This document shows positions 19,901 to 30,208 of a stretch of DNA of 37,600 nucleotides, one piece after another. Each line of letters starts with the position of its first letter. Within the stretch, counting starts at the first letter, position 1. Source of the DNA: Temnopleurus reevesii (taxonomy: Eukaryota; Echinodermata; Echinoidea; Temnopleuroida; Temnopleuridae); the NCBI GenBank assembly GCA_036244855.1, contig BQKZ01000607.1, forward strand, positions 95,582-133,181, written 5' to 3'. The position numbers were made by a program, and so were the translations under genes. The notes under the pieces are model-generated. The model was given only the letters and a program-made list of their open reading frames with translations, was not told where the DNA came from and did not search any database.

Positions 19901-22900
19901 AAAGCTCATTCACCATCTTAGTTGTTTTATTGACTATACAAGCTTCAGCTTGACGTGAGGATGAACATGAGGTGCATTTAATGCCAATAAAACAAAAATT
20001 ACCATATAAAAATTAATTTGGCAAGCTGCGTTTCTTTTGAAGGCAAAACAATATTTTTGATCATTTGCATGCCCAACCTTGCAAGTATAAGAGATACTTT
20101 GTAGAGGCCTGCTATTAGGGAAGAATCCTGTGTTTCACTGACAAAATGTGAAGAATGTTTACCTTGGTTTTACTTGTGGTAGACCTCCCACTCTTAGGGT
20201 CCTTGCCTTCCCGATGAACCACAATAGCTGTCTCCCTTGATATATCTACATTTGAATTGCCCTGGTTTTGATTATAAGTTCCTTGTGTTGATTCTCTGGC
20301 CGTCTCTGAATTTTCTCTGCACAGGAAAACAATGGTCAGTTGGAATATTTGAAGGTCAAGAAAGTGATCATTTTTCCAAAGTTCATTTCATGAGTGCTTT
20401 TCCCCTATTCTACTTGCATAAAAAAACAGGACTGCTGCATGCATGCAAAGAAAACAAACATGCAGAGTGTTACTCTAAACTTGCAATCCATCGCAAGTTA
20501 CAGTTGATTGGCACAAGCAAATCAAAATTATTGTCTCATGTGCCTCTTGTAAAGAGTGGAGAACATTCAGAAATGAAAGTATGCCTATCAATTTGCAGTT
20601 GATTTGCAATTGATTGTAAGTTTCTAGCAACACCCAATAAAAATTATACATTGAAGTACTCTCAACAGGAATTTGAGTTCTACTGAAATTACAGTTAAAC
20701 CTTTGGAAATTACAATTGAACATTTGTTATCAGAATCCAGTCTCAAGTGGTCACCTTTCTTACATCTTCTAAAACCAAATTTTATGTTTCCCTTGTGTAG
20801 CCAAGATATAATCAGCTAAAACTGTAATAGATATATGATAGCCACTAAATATAGTCACATGCAATAGTCCTTTATTGAAATATATGTAATATGAGATATA
20901 TGTCAGTTCATAAATGCATTGACGATATAGGAGATATATGTATATATATAAATTATAAATATTCAAAAATTTATATTTGTGCAAAAATATCATACTTGAT
21001 TATATAACAAATGGTGAAGTGAGCTTGATTTTTTTTCCACAATAGTTCTGCTTTCCAAGGAGTTTGGTATACTCTGAAAACTTGTTGATACGCTTTGGTA
21101 TTTAGTAACTTTCAACTACAATTACTTGTATGACAAGTTAGAGTTGGTTAAAAATATTCCATGCAAGATAAAAATGCAAAAACATGCAAAGAAAATCTGA
21201 AATACTATTCTAGCATGCTGCATAAAGCAGGGAAAAGTTGGATGTTCAATACACATCTGTGAATGAATGAATCATGCTAAAGCAGGCAACATGCTAAAAT
21301 ACTTTTCCTGCCTAGTCTACAGAAAGTGATAATAAAAGTCAAGTCGTTTCACAATACCTATATATACAGTTGATTAAGGATGATTGAACGAGAGAGGAAT
21401 TAGTTGATGAGAGCCCTGGTGGTAGGGCTCATAGAGTTAGGTTGATCTGGAGGTCGAGTCTCATTAGTAACACAATAACTGGTGCTAGACGTGCTATATA
21501 CAATGACAAAGAGTGCAAAACATGCAGAAAAGGGAGAAATGGAAATACAAGCAGAAATTTAGATTAGGAAACTGGAGCAAATATTGTGCAGTAAAAGATT
21601 CTGATTAGTAAATATACATAATCTGGAGGTAAGATTAGTATGTAAAGACAAGATTAGTTTGTAAAGAAACAATGATATATTTGACCTTTCTTTGGAGGAG
21701 ATTAGAAGATCAAAGTACAATTTCAGAAATTTTTATAAAGATAGCTAGTTTTTTAAAGTTGAAATAGAAAGTGAGTAAAGGGTAGATATAAATATTACGT
21801 GCAGTGTAAGATTAAAAGCTTTCTTGCAACACTACAACAATATCAACAACCAAATCAATCTATATTTGAAGCATAATGATAATAGCTTTGGAAGTTAAGT
21901 GACCAATAAAGTCAGCAAATTGTTACATTACCTTCTAGTAGCTCTCATTTCTATATCTTCATTGCCTCCGTGCGTTGGTGCAACTCTGCCGCTCTGTATG
22001 ACAAGAGAGGAAAAACAGAAAGGAACAGGGGATTAAAATCAAGATAGCAGAAAAGGAGGTAAGAAAACCTTGGGGCTTGGATTGCAAATGTCCAAAATGC
22101 AACTTTCAGAAGACAAATTTCAGAAGACATAAAATATAAGAAAATTAAGTTCTGCGGACAGAAAAAAGTTTCACCAATGACATACATAGCTATTAAACTG
22201 CAAGGAGTAATGACAAAACACCGACTTCTGATCCGATCAATCTTAAATGAAAACATGCTTGATACTAACACCAAGCATACTGAACACACATTCAGTCAGC
22301 CATCAAATGTTCTCAATAAATCCTACATTCTTATGCAACAAAAAACACACTACTAGAGAGTAGTTTTAAACCGAGATACACAAGATGTTAGGAGGAATTT
22401 TAAGAATAAGTGGTATTAGGATGATCAATTATTGAGCACAAGAACTGAAGCAGGTCGTTTGTTAGGTCTTTCTTGGTGACACATTTCAGAAATCTGTAAA
22501 CCTGTGTCGCATCTATATCAGGAAAAATTGTCCCTAAATATTGCTAATGTTGGAAGACGATTATTTGAGGTTCTTACCCTTTTACGTGAGCAACAGCCTC
22601 TTCCTTCTCTCGATGGGTCAGGGGAAGATTCCTCCGCCTCTTCTTCCGCCCGTTGTTTCATGATGTAGTCATAGGTACCCAGGCCTTGGGACACTGTAGG
22701 AAAATACAATGTACGATTGTTAATCCAGAAGTTTCTTATTTCAAAACATGTACAGAAAGGTTTGTTCACAAAATTAGAACTGACAAATTGTTTGGAAGGT
22801 TCATTATTCCAAAAAAAGAATCATTAAAAAAAATTATCCTAACTTGGTGTAACACCGCCCTGTCCTGTACGCAGGGCGTTCTTGATTCATGGGCAACAGG

Positions 22901-25900
22901 GTAGTGTTTTACCAATAGCTCTTTCACTTTTTGTGACAAAGTGTTGCACGAATATCAATCAGTTGTGAATGCCGGTTTATACAATGTCCAAATAGATCAC
23001 CTCATCACAAGCCTAGCGTGGCCGCATGCTCTCAAAGTTTCATTAGGACTACTTAAATTGTTTTTCTTTGAGACATTGTGGCATGCCAGCAGTTGACAGA
23101 CAAAAAAGGTATCACTCAAAAAGCATATTACCGTACTAATTTGATTCCAAATCTCCTACATGTATTTACGATTATATGAAATGATTACCAGTCAATAAAG
23201 GTTTTCTTCACCCCAGGGCCCCGTAACATAAAGGTTAGCGATTAATCGCTATTTGATTTTGCGATCAATTGCAAACTTTAGTACATGATTTGCCATAGAC
23301 TAGCGATTGATATCAATCGCTATCAAATTAGCGATTAATCGCTAACCTTTATGTTACGGGGCCCAGAAGGCCTTGATGAATCATCAATGTATATGACCAA
23401 GAAATAAGAAAGGAAAAAAAAATTAAATGGACTTACTGAGATATAAATGGAAGCCCAGTAGATGACCAAGTAGCAACAGACTGATTAAAAGCAGGACCAC
23501 CAAGACGATCATGGTACTGAAGAATGCTGGTCCAGACACTGGGCTAAAGATTTTAAGGTTCTGCTGAAAGTTGCAGACAGGAGTTGCTTCAGTTGTGGTA
23601 GATTGGTTGACTGCCATCAGTGTTGGAGTTGTAGAGATTATTTGGCATGAAAAGGGATCCCCATTTCTCTTAGCTGTAACAGAAAGATTGTGTAATTTAG
23701 GGTTTGAAAAAGAACATTAAATCCTCATTGCATAATTAATTAGTGGAAAAGACTTCCTTTCATCTACTAGAAATTTGAGGAGTAACGCTGTCCATTTGGA
23801 CCGTGTCTCACCAATTGACATGGGAGAAAACCAGAATATTTAGAAACATTGAAATTGCTATTAGGTACTGTATACATGTAATAAGCAATAATGTATGAAC
23901 AGCTTTTTTGTTATCAATTTGACAGCAGTCTCCAGAGACAAAATAAAGTTATGCAGAGTTAACAAATCACAAATTTGAAAGTAACAGGGACATACAAATC
24001 TAATTGTGGCATAATTTCAAAGATATAATTGTTAGAATACCTTTGTCTCTTTTTACACAGATAAAATACATTTCTAAACGCATGATACAAATTTAATTTA
24101 AACTAAATCACTTACCTTGTAACTCATTTGGGTGTAGCAGCATCGGGTTGACATGATATACGATGACTATATATAACGATACTATACAGACTAGTAGACA
24201 ACAAACAAACGCTGTCACCAGACATCCTATAAATAACCTGCAAAAAAAGGAATGAAATGTTATTGGCATTAGAGATACAAAATGAATGTGTCTATTAAAC
24301 AGAAATGGTTTAAATACAAATTCATGTATTGTTCAGAAATTAATGTAATATGTAATATCTGAATAAGTGGACTGAATGATAACAACAATATTTTTTACAA
24401 TTACTGTATGAGTGAACCAAGGGCAAAATGAGTGACATCAGACTCTGCGCAAGAAGTACAAGTATAATATGACTTTTAACAGGCTGAAAATGGACCTGTC
24501 AAAACTTTATACACATTTTCAATCATTTAAAAAACTGCTTTCACAATTGTTGGAATATCTAAATTTAGCATTCCTATGTTAAGTTAGGCCAGATCATACC
24601 TAGTTAGAATATGTGACATGAAAGATTTTACTGGAGCTATGATGAGTGTCTCTTCTGGAACCCCACCATAATTTGTGACTACGAAGCATTAAAGAAAGAA
24701 CATTGATTCAGCCAATCAATGATGCTTTCACCAGATCACCTACCTATCAATGGCATAAACCAGCTACAAATATCTCACCTGTAATTCCTAGAACCTATGC
24801 AACTGTTCAGCCACTTGCAATGATGGTCAAACCCAATCACACATTTGTTACAAGCACTGCAGTGTTTGGATGATTTATCTCTGTAAAAAGAAAGGGGGGA
24901 AGAGTGAGAAAGGGTCAAAATAATAAAAGAGCATGGCAAGAAAGTTGGGATCATCTACAACTAGCATTCACTTGGATCTCAACAATCAAAATAATTGTTG
25001 CACATCTCCATAGACCATGGACTTGTCAAATGATCACAATTTTGGGGGCAACAGTCCCTTTAACTGACCAGGAAGCTACAAGGGTGATACAATCAAAGAA
25101 ACGTGTGAAAAGGGTGATACAATCAAAGAAGAGTAATGATATTACTCACTTTTTCTAACCTGCGTGAAGGATTTATTCAGTAATTTATCGCCCAAAGTGT
25201 TTGATCCTTTTACAACTTTTATAACTTTTGCAACAATATTTGTTTCAGTGCATTTACTCTTATTATGCCAATGGATTTGAATCTCACTGGTTATGCACTC
25301 CATTGTACATGTATGTATATGACCAAATTGATACAATTTATGACTGTATCACACATCAGATCCTTCTATTGAGAAACAATGAGATGAGAAACTTACACAT
25401 TAACTTCACAGAGATAACAGTGATTGTTCTCTATTACATGAGCATGGAGCTGACGGTTGAAAACGGGCATCTCCCTGCCTTGATTTCGTTTGAATGTCCT
25501 CGGGTCGGCAGGATTGATTGTCAGACAGGTCAGGTGCGCTATCACATGACACAATACAAAGATGCCAACAATCTATATTTAATGACGCTGGTCAAGGGAA
25601 ACAAGGGTTTGTCATCTCAGTATAAAAGACAACAAAAAAACTTGATGAATTTCAAAGTTTAGATCTTAATAACAATGAGGATTGCACATTTAAATGCATA
25701 ATTTACATGTACATGTGGTATAAGAACTGAATTTTAATAATCTGACAAAAGGAGTGATGATTATTTGCTGAAAGTTCTCAAAAATGCTATGTCACATAAC
25801 TTTATCTTGTATTCAAATTAATTTTTAGATACTACATGTACAGTGTACAATATGACACTTATTTTCAAAGACTCTACTTTCTCGAAAGAAAGTAAATGTT

Positions 25901-26469
25901 TCACCACCATTTCCAATTAATATTATCTGTCCATTTTACCAAAATCAGCAAGCAGGTGTACACTGTTATACAACAAATACTTCAAAACAATTTCCATTTT
26001 TATCAAATTTGGGCATGAACAGATGAAATTTTTATTTCTCCATTTTCGAACACAACTGTGTTTTGGCTGTAATGTGCATGCATCAAACCTGAAACTTATA
26101 CGTGTAGGAGAAAACTCTTCATACTTCACCAATGTTTTCAATCAATGTACTCTAAATACGAGTTAACTATAATGAATAAGAATTGAATACAAAGGATACA
26201 ATGTAACCTGCTGGCTGCCACTCATAGGGAAGAACTGGAACCATGACGCCAAAGTAAAAGACGTTGAATAAAAGGAGAAAGAACCAGGCAACAACCTGAA
26301 GCACATGGAGCGGGCAGCTCCATCCATTCTTCCGGGGCATGCGCCTGTAAGGTTTGGGGGACGATGCCTTGTTTCCATCTCCACTCGCCCCTCGATCCCT
26401 AGTCCCGTTTGGTAGGCTAGCTCCATCAGCAGCTGCTTTAGCTGATTTTGTGCCCTTGGATTTCATCAT
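16266..26469 (-). CDS. ZDHHC1-like: DHHC palmitoyltransferase of ZDHHC1/ZDHHC11 type, 10 exons, complete (753 aa)
   Basis: Exons 26200-26469, 25397-25572, 24779-24880, 24116-24237, 23437-23673, 22578-22693, 21932-21993, 20163-20316, 19355-19667 and 16266-16975 join in phase to 2262 nt. The product is a multipass membrane S-acyltransferase that transfers palmitate from palmitoyl-CoA to protein cysteines. Seen: [17 protein letters not shown] before TM1, TM2, the NPADPR element, a Cys-rich zinc domain (C142xxC145 to C176) with DHHC at 167-170 (catalytic Cys170), TM3 (about 184-208), a luminal loop, TM4 (about 270-302), and a degenerate TTxE motif (GTYD). The tail of about 400 residues is Pro-rich (422-515), Lys-rich (622-637) and Asp/Glu-rich (702-711). 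Family knowledge: vertebrate ZDHHC1 is an ER-associated DHHC protein reported to support STING antiviral signalling; whether that holds here is unknown. ZDHHC1 and ZDHHC11 are close relatives, so the symbol is approximate. Confidence 0.93.
17203..17552. repeat. Diverged intronic duplication, copy 1
   Basis: Starts attctaaatagcctaccccc and shares with 17675-18395 the blocks ttttccaacaatggga, ctgtctgacaatccactta, gcacttaaccaaa, tttgcccagaaca and caaggttaat. Lies in the intron between DHHC exons 9 and 10. Confidence 0.75.
17675..18395. repeat. Diverged intronic duplication, copy 2, interrupted
   Basis: Homology to copy 1 runs 17675 to about 17740, is broken by about 385 bp of unrelated sequence, and resumes about 18127 to 18395. 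The interruption looks like an insertion into copy 2 or a deletion from copy 1. Confidence 0.7.
19355..19667 (-). CDS. ZDHHC1-like: DHHC exon 9: proline-rich tail
   Basis: 313 bp between ttttccttCAG and gtaagt. Opens [19 protein letters not shown] (nuclear-localisation-like basic run plus polyproline), with many PxxP sequences that could bind SH3, WW or EVH1 domains. GC-rich compared with its surroundings. Confidence 0.85.
20163..20316 (-). CDS. ZDHHC1-like: DHHC exon 8: polar tail
   Basis: 154 bp, ttttcctgtgCAG acceptor and gtaaac donor. Encodes a Gln/Asn/Ser-rich segment ending [14 protein letters not shown]. No recognised motif; phases connect exons 7 and 9 exactly. Confidence 0.75.
20467..20633. 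mobile_element. MITE-like element with GTGTT termini (copy 1)
   Basis: Left end gtgttactctaaacttgc; the right end read as complement is gtgttgctagaaacttac. The interior contains gttgattggcacaagcaaat. Related to 36762-36915 and, more distantly, to about 27345-27475. Lies in the intron between DHHC exons 7 and 8. Confidence 0.65.
21932..21993 (-). CDS. ZDHHC1-like: DHHC exon 7: short tail exon
   Basis: 62 bp, phase 0 in, phase 2 out, between cttgtcataCAG and gtaatg. Encodes [20 protein letters not shown]. No domain. Supported by splice sites and by the correct overall frame rather than by homology. Confidence 0.72.
22578..22693 (-). CDS. ZDHHC1-like: DHHC exon 6: TTxE-like motif and acidic stretch
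   Basis: 116 bp. After the split Met303 it encodes [20 protein letters not shown] and ends CCSRKR. GTYD stands where DHHC enzymes carry TTxE. CCSRKR could be a juxtamembrane acylation or basic patch (inference). Confidence 0.9.
23217..23363. mobile_element. Short palindromic MITE with perfect 35-bp arms
   Basis: Begins GGCCCCGTAACATAAAGG and ends with the exact complement; arms of 35 bp carry tagcgattaatcgcta. Flanked by CAG on both sides (23214-23216, 23364-23366), which would be a 3-bp target duplication. Inserted in the intron between DHHC exons 5 and 6. Confidence 0.82.
23437..23673 (-). CDS. ZDHHC1-like: DHHC exon 5: luminal loop and TM4
   Basis: 237 bp, phase 1 in and out. A polar loop with an NQST glycosylation-type sequon, then TM4 ([20 protein letters not shown]) and HLLGFHLYL. 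The loop is Thr/Ser-rich and less conserved than the flanking helices. Confidence 0.92.
24116..24237 (-). CDS. ZDHHC1-like: DHHC exon 4: TM3
   Basis: 122 bp, phase 2 in, phase 1 out. Encodes [20 protein letters not shown] and on to YHVNPMLLH, a transmembrane helix followed by the NPM element typical of this subfamily. Confidence 0.92.
24779..24880 (-). CDS. ZDHHC1-like: DHHC exon 3: catalytic DHHC motif
   Basis: 102 bp between strong sites (cttttttaCAG and gtgag). Encodes [19 protein letters not shown] and [11 protein letters not shown], the complete catalytic core with all zinc Cys/His residues present. Confidence 0.96.
25080..25130. repeat. Two-unit short tandem repeat
   Basis: The sequence agggtgatacaatcaaagaa occurs twice about 30 bp apart in the intron between DHHC exons 2 and 3. 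Confidence 0.8.
25397..25572 (-). CDS. ZDHHC1-like: DHHC exon 2: TM2 and first zinc-binding cysteines
   Basis: 176 bp, phase 0 in, phase 2 out (donor gtaagt). Encodes [25 protein letters not shown] and [13 protein letters not shown], then HCYLCEVN with the first CxxC of the zinc domain. The polypyrimidine tract before its TAG acceptor is poor (taaataTAG). Confidence 0.85.
26200..26469 (-). CDS. ZDHHC1-like: DHHC exon 1: N-terminus and TM1
   Basis: 90 codons. ATG at 26469 (second in-frame ATG directly after). Basic, Ala/Gly/Ser-rich leader, then [20 protein letters not shown] and TM1, ending WQPAGYI. The donor GTATCC is weak; it is chosen because it gives the expected spacing between PAGY and HLT in exon 2 and keeps phase 0. 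Confidence 0.85.
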
Positions 26470-26485
26470 TTATAGTGCTCCTTTC
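26470..26485 (-). other. ZDHHC1-like: 5' UTR end of DHHC gene after a 5' UTR intron
   Basis: Minus strand reads tattttctaCAG then 16 bases to the ATG. The pyrimidine-rich acceptor (complement of 26486-26488) suggests that the upstream 5' UTR lies in a separate exon further right; that exon was not located. Confidence 0.45.
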
Positions 26486-26660
26486 CTGTAGAAAATAAAT
26501 AATGCAATCAAATCAAATGTTTAAATCCCCCAAAAGAGTAAAATTAGATCTAATACACAAAGGTTCCAAGGTTTCCTAGCATGCACTGAATGGCAGGGTG
26601 CTACAAGAATTTCGTTCACCAGTTGCCCAGTCAGGGATCCAAGTTTTTAAATTGCATTTA

Positions 26661-26693
26661 TCGGGCAAGTGACAATTTTATTTACTTGCCCGA
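26661..26693. repeat. Short stem-loop
   Basis: Ten-base arms tcgggcaagt and acttgcccga around a 13-base AT-rich loop, 175 bp upstream of the DHHC 5' UTR acceptor. Part of a longer tract that repeats the word ttgccc/gggcaa. Confidence 0.55.
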
Positions 26694-27737
26694 CAGCTTA
26701 ATATTGTTGCCCCAGACATGCCGGCAAGTGGGTTTGTAGCTCCCTGAATAGGTTTATTTCCATCAGTGTATAGAGAGAAAGTTCAATATCAGAAAATGTT
26801 CAAAAACTCCTAAAAACTGATGGAGCGTTTTTTATCAAAAGTCTCTATTTACGATGGTGCAACCAAATTCATATATGATTTCTTAATTCTAACTTTGGAA
26901 ACCCAGTTTACACGATGCAAGAATTTGAAATCTAGATTTTGATGAAAGATCATACATATTCCACATAAACACAGACATGCTCGTACATGTAGCTCTAGGC
27001 CCACTTGCCATTACATACTGTCATCAAACTTTCAGCCATTTTAATGGGAGTGCTCCTGAGAGATAGGGGTTATCATCCAAAAATGAACCCCATGCCACTG
27101 GTAGCTACAATTCAACTTTCAACTAATAGATATTGGTCATTCCAATGTAATGCAATTTGATCCAAGTTTCAACTTGTTTGTAAAATTTGGATCAAACGTT
27201 ATATGGCTCCCTGTGGGTGATTACAATTTTAATTTGGTCAAACTGAAACATTTAATCTTGCCCATTCCAGTCTCCTGTCCAGTCCCTCACTGACTCAAAC
27301 ACAGATATCATAAATGAAACAGTTAGATCTAGCTGTACTTATCAACCGACAGTGGCAGTTGTTTGGCACGCACCAATAAAAAAAATCCTTGCTTTATGTG
27401 CACCTCGTAAAGAGCGCCGACTGTGTGCGAATAAAAATTTGTGTATCAATTAGCAAATTTTAGACAACACTCTCTGATAAGTAACAGTCAATTCTCTTCA
27501 CTTTACTTTAGTTCAAGTTCAGAGTTCAGTCCTATTTCTTCTTCTTCCTGTTCAGTACACTACAGTAACAGTCCACATTAATCTGAAGGCTTAAGACTCT
27601 CTTTAAAGTTGATCATTGTTTCTTTTACCTTCAGTCATTTGTCCTGATGTAAAAAAAAAACACACAACAGATCAAATGTCCAAATGTAAACTTAAACAAC
27701 TGCCCAAAACTAGTCCAAAGCATGTACATCAACATCT

Positions 27738-28560
27738 GGGCCCTATTGCATAAAAAGTTGCATTTAAACGCAACTCAGAAAATTAAACACAAGTCCTAAA
27801 TTAGCTAAAGACTCGATTATAAGATGGCTTAGACAGTTTCAGTCAGCTGATTGGTCTAATCGAACCACGTGACCATTCAATGAAAATGTGCATCGCGGAA
27901 CACCCGTTCATTTCTGTGGAAAAAAAGTTGACTATTGAACCCGTGGCACGCATGCACTCAGTGGTTCGAGAAAACTTGCACCTAAATACAGGTATTTAAT
28001 CAAAATATTCCATTGGAATATCAGTTAAACTAAAAAAAATTAATGAAAATGTAATTTCACGTTCTTTTTATCGCACTGGTCTGCCACTACTTTCATTTTC
28101 ATCACAACAACATCAGCTTGCTGTCTCGCACACTCAGCAGATCGGCTCCACGCAGCTCAGCTCAATCACCGAGTCACACAGCGGCAGTTGGCCCGCAATT
28201 GCGACACAAAACTTCTCGGTTTTCACTCATTTTTAACTCCTTGTATCGAATATCAGTTTTATATCATTCCAATTATTTTTTTCACTCTGAGTAGCCATCT
28301 TATAAAAGGATTATCGCACTTTCCCGTCGTTGTATAGCTAATGTGCACTGCTATCTCGGTTTCTTCTTATCGCATCACATTGCACACTCGCCTCCGGCTC
28401 GTGCGCAGTGCGCATGCTCAGAAGAAACCTCGATGCAGTGCACATTCGCTATACAACTCCGTGTCATGCGATAATCCTATACTACGCACTCCTGATTAGT
28501 TGAAAATGGAGTTGCGATATTTTCTGACTTACATTTATTTAAATGCAACAGTCTTTTAAT
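27738..28560. mobile_element. Nested inverted-repeat element
   Basis: Outer arms: gttgcatttaaacgcaactcagaaaat on the left and its imperfect complement near 28518-28552. Inner arms: ggattatcgca, gttgtatagc, aatgtgcactg and ggtttcttct at 28308-28370, answered at 28419-28480. It starts gggccctattgcataaaa. No coding content. Probably a composite of foldback elements. Confidence 0.55.
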
Positions 28561-29099
28561 GTAGAAAATATTTGTACTATACAAGGCAGTACTGTCTCAC
28601 ACTTCGGTCTGTCAAAATTGAGAACAACTTGCCCCTCAGAATCAGGCCTTTCAGGGGCTCAGTCTCACACTCAACTAAAGTCTGTCAAAATTGCGACCAC
28701 TGGCCTCAGGCCTGTTGGGCCTACTGGCACGGCACTGCCCCACAGCTCCGGCCGCCCTGACTGGCACTGCAATACCACTGCACACACTGGCAACTGTAAT
28801 GGCAGTCAAGAGAAATTTGTGATTCCGTATATTTGTATATTGAGTAATACCACTACAATTTGCAAAAATAATACAACATATGTATATTCACCTGCAAGAC
28901 ATGGCATCAATAAATGTTCGGTCTGTTCTCCGTCATTCTAATAACGTAAATCCGTTGTTGTTGTTGTTTTTGGATTTAACGGCGCTTCATTCATGTATGA
29001 ATATTTGCGCCTGTCGTGAATCCGACATCGTGAATCCGACGTGAATCCATCGTGAATCCGACATTTATTTGCTTGGTTTGAACATCTTGAATTGATCTT

Positions 29100-29223
29100 G
29101 GGCCTGTAACTCAAAAGATGCAATTAAACTTGCAATAAATATTTATCGTAAGTCTATGGCAAAATGTGTACAAGAAGATGCAATTAATTGCAAGATTAAT
29201 CGTATCTCCTTTATGTTACAGGC
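29100..29223. mobile_element. Palindromic MITE related to the 23217 element
   Basis: Begins gggcctgtaactcaaaagat; the right end (tcctttatgttacaggccc) is its imperfect complement. CTT stands on both sides, a possible 3-bp duplication. Termini GGGCC-GTAAC and the motif ttaatcg are shared with 23217-23363. Confidence 0.65.
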
Positions 29224-29947
29224 CCCTTGACTGACTTCACTTCGACCGGATTACTGTTCACAGTCTTAATTGGGTGAGTACGGTACGCATCAATTAATCT
29301 AACAAATTTCATGAAACAAATCTAGGGGTACGGTAGTTGAACCTTTATTAAGTTTTAAACAATTGATGATCAGTTTTTTTCATGAATTTTCAATTTGGAG
29401 AAGAATGGTGTTATAATGTTACTTTTTTATGGAATACAAAATACCGCGGATTAATTTCTTCGCCTTAGCATAATGTTGTTATGGCAGCTTCGTAGATTTA
29501 CACAGTCTGCTTTTCAAAACCTTGATGTAAAAAGGAAGAAAGGGAATCAAAATGATCAAGTCAGTCATAAATAGTAATGAAGAGAAGTCGGCTTCAATTA
29601 TTCACATGAAAATGTTTTTTTTTTTTTATTGCTAAGATCATTTTTAATACATTAATCAATATATTAATTTGAAAAAAAATAATTCACAAAATAATATTTT
29701 AATACAACTTGAATTTCGGGTCTGAAAATAAAACGGCAAAATATCAATCAAGTTCTCGTCCCTCAAGTGCCTACCGACTTTTTACCCCTATGAAAAGAGT
29801 AAACTTACCCGGAAAGATAAACCAAATCTGCCAGGCACCAATCTCAAATCTCAAGGAGGTCCATTATTCTACAGTTCCCTTGTATTTTTCACAAAATTCA
29901 CATTATTTACCCGTAAGATATAAGATACCACTACCGTGAAAACTAAA

Positions 29948-30208
29948 ATGGCATCCAGGAAAGTTCATATTTTACCCACAGAAGAGATTCCCGACGCGGT
30001 ATGTTCGTTCGTAGCAGAAAGCAGCCGCAGTGCCATCGCATCTCGAGGTGTCTTCTACCTGGGTGTCTCGGGCGGCAGTGTGGCCAAGTTTCTGGGCGAG
30101 GGACTGCCTAAAATCACTGACTTGCAGTGGGACAAATGGCACGTTTATTTCTGCGATGAACGCCATGTTCCTTTCGACCATGACGACAGCACATACAAGC
30201 TCTATAAG
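29948..30208 (+). CDS. PGLS: PGLS exon 1
   Basis: 87 codons, [20 protein letters not shown] to STYKLYK, donor gtaata. Contains the SGGS loop and the DERHVP motif. Much higher GC than the surrounding DNA. Confidence 0.95.

Larger units (their letters stand above)
26486..29947. other. Head-to-head interval between the DHHC and lactonase genes
   Basis: Should contain the promoters of both divergent genes and the unlocated 5' UTR exon of the DHHC gene. No protein exon recognised. It includes a short stem-loop (26661-26693), a nested inverted-repeat block (about 27738-28560) that is locally GC-richer, and a small palindromic MITE (29100-29223). Confidence 0.5.

Noticed and set aside
25228..25662. 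Plus-strand ORF of 144 codons
   Set aside because: Antisense to DHHC exon 2, which has clear family motifs and matching splice sites.
28543..28941. Plus-strand 132-codon ORF in the promoter interval
   Set aside because: Contains internally repeated words (ctgtcaaaattg, tcacactcggtc-like) and no domain; probably a repeat by-product.
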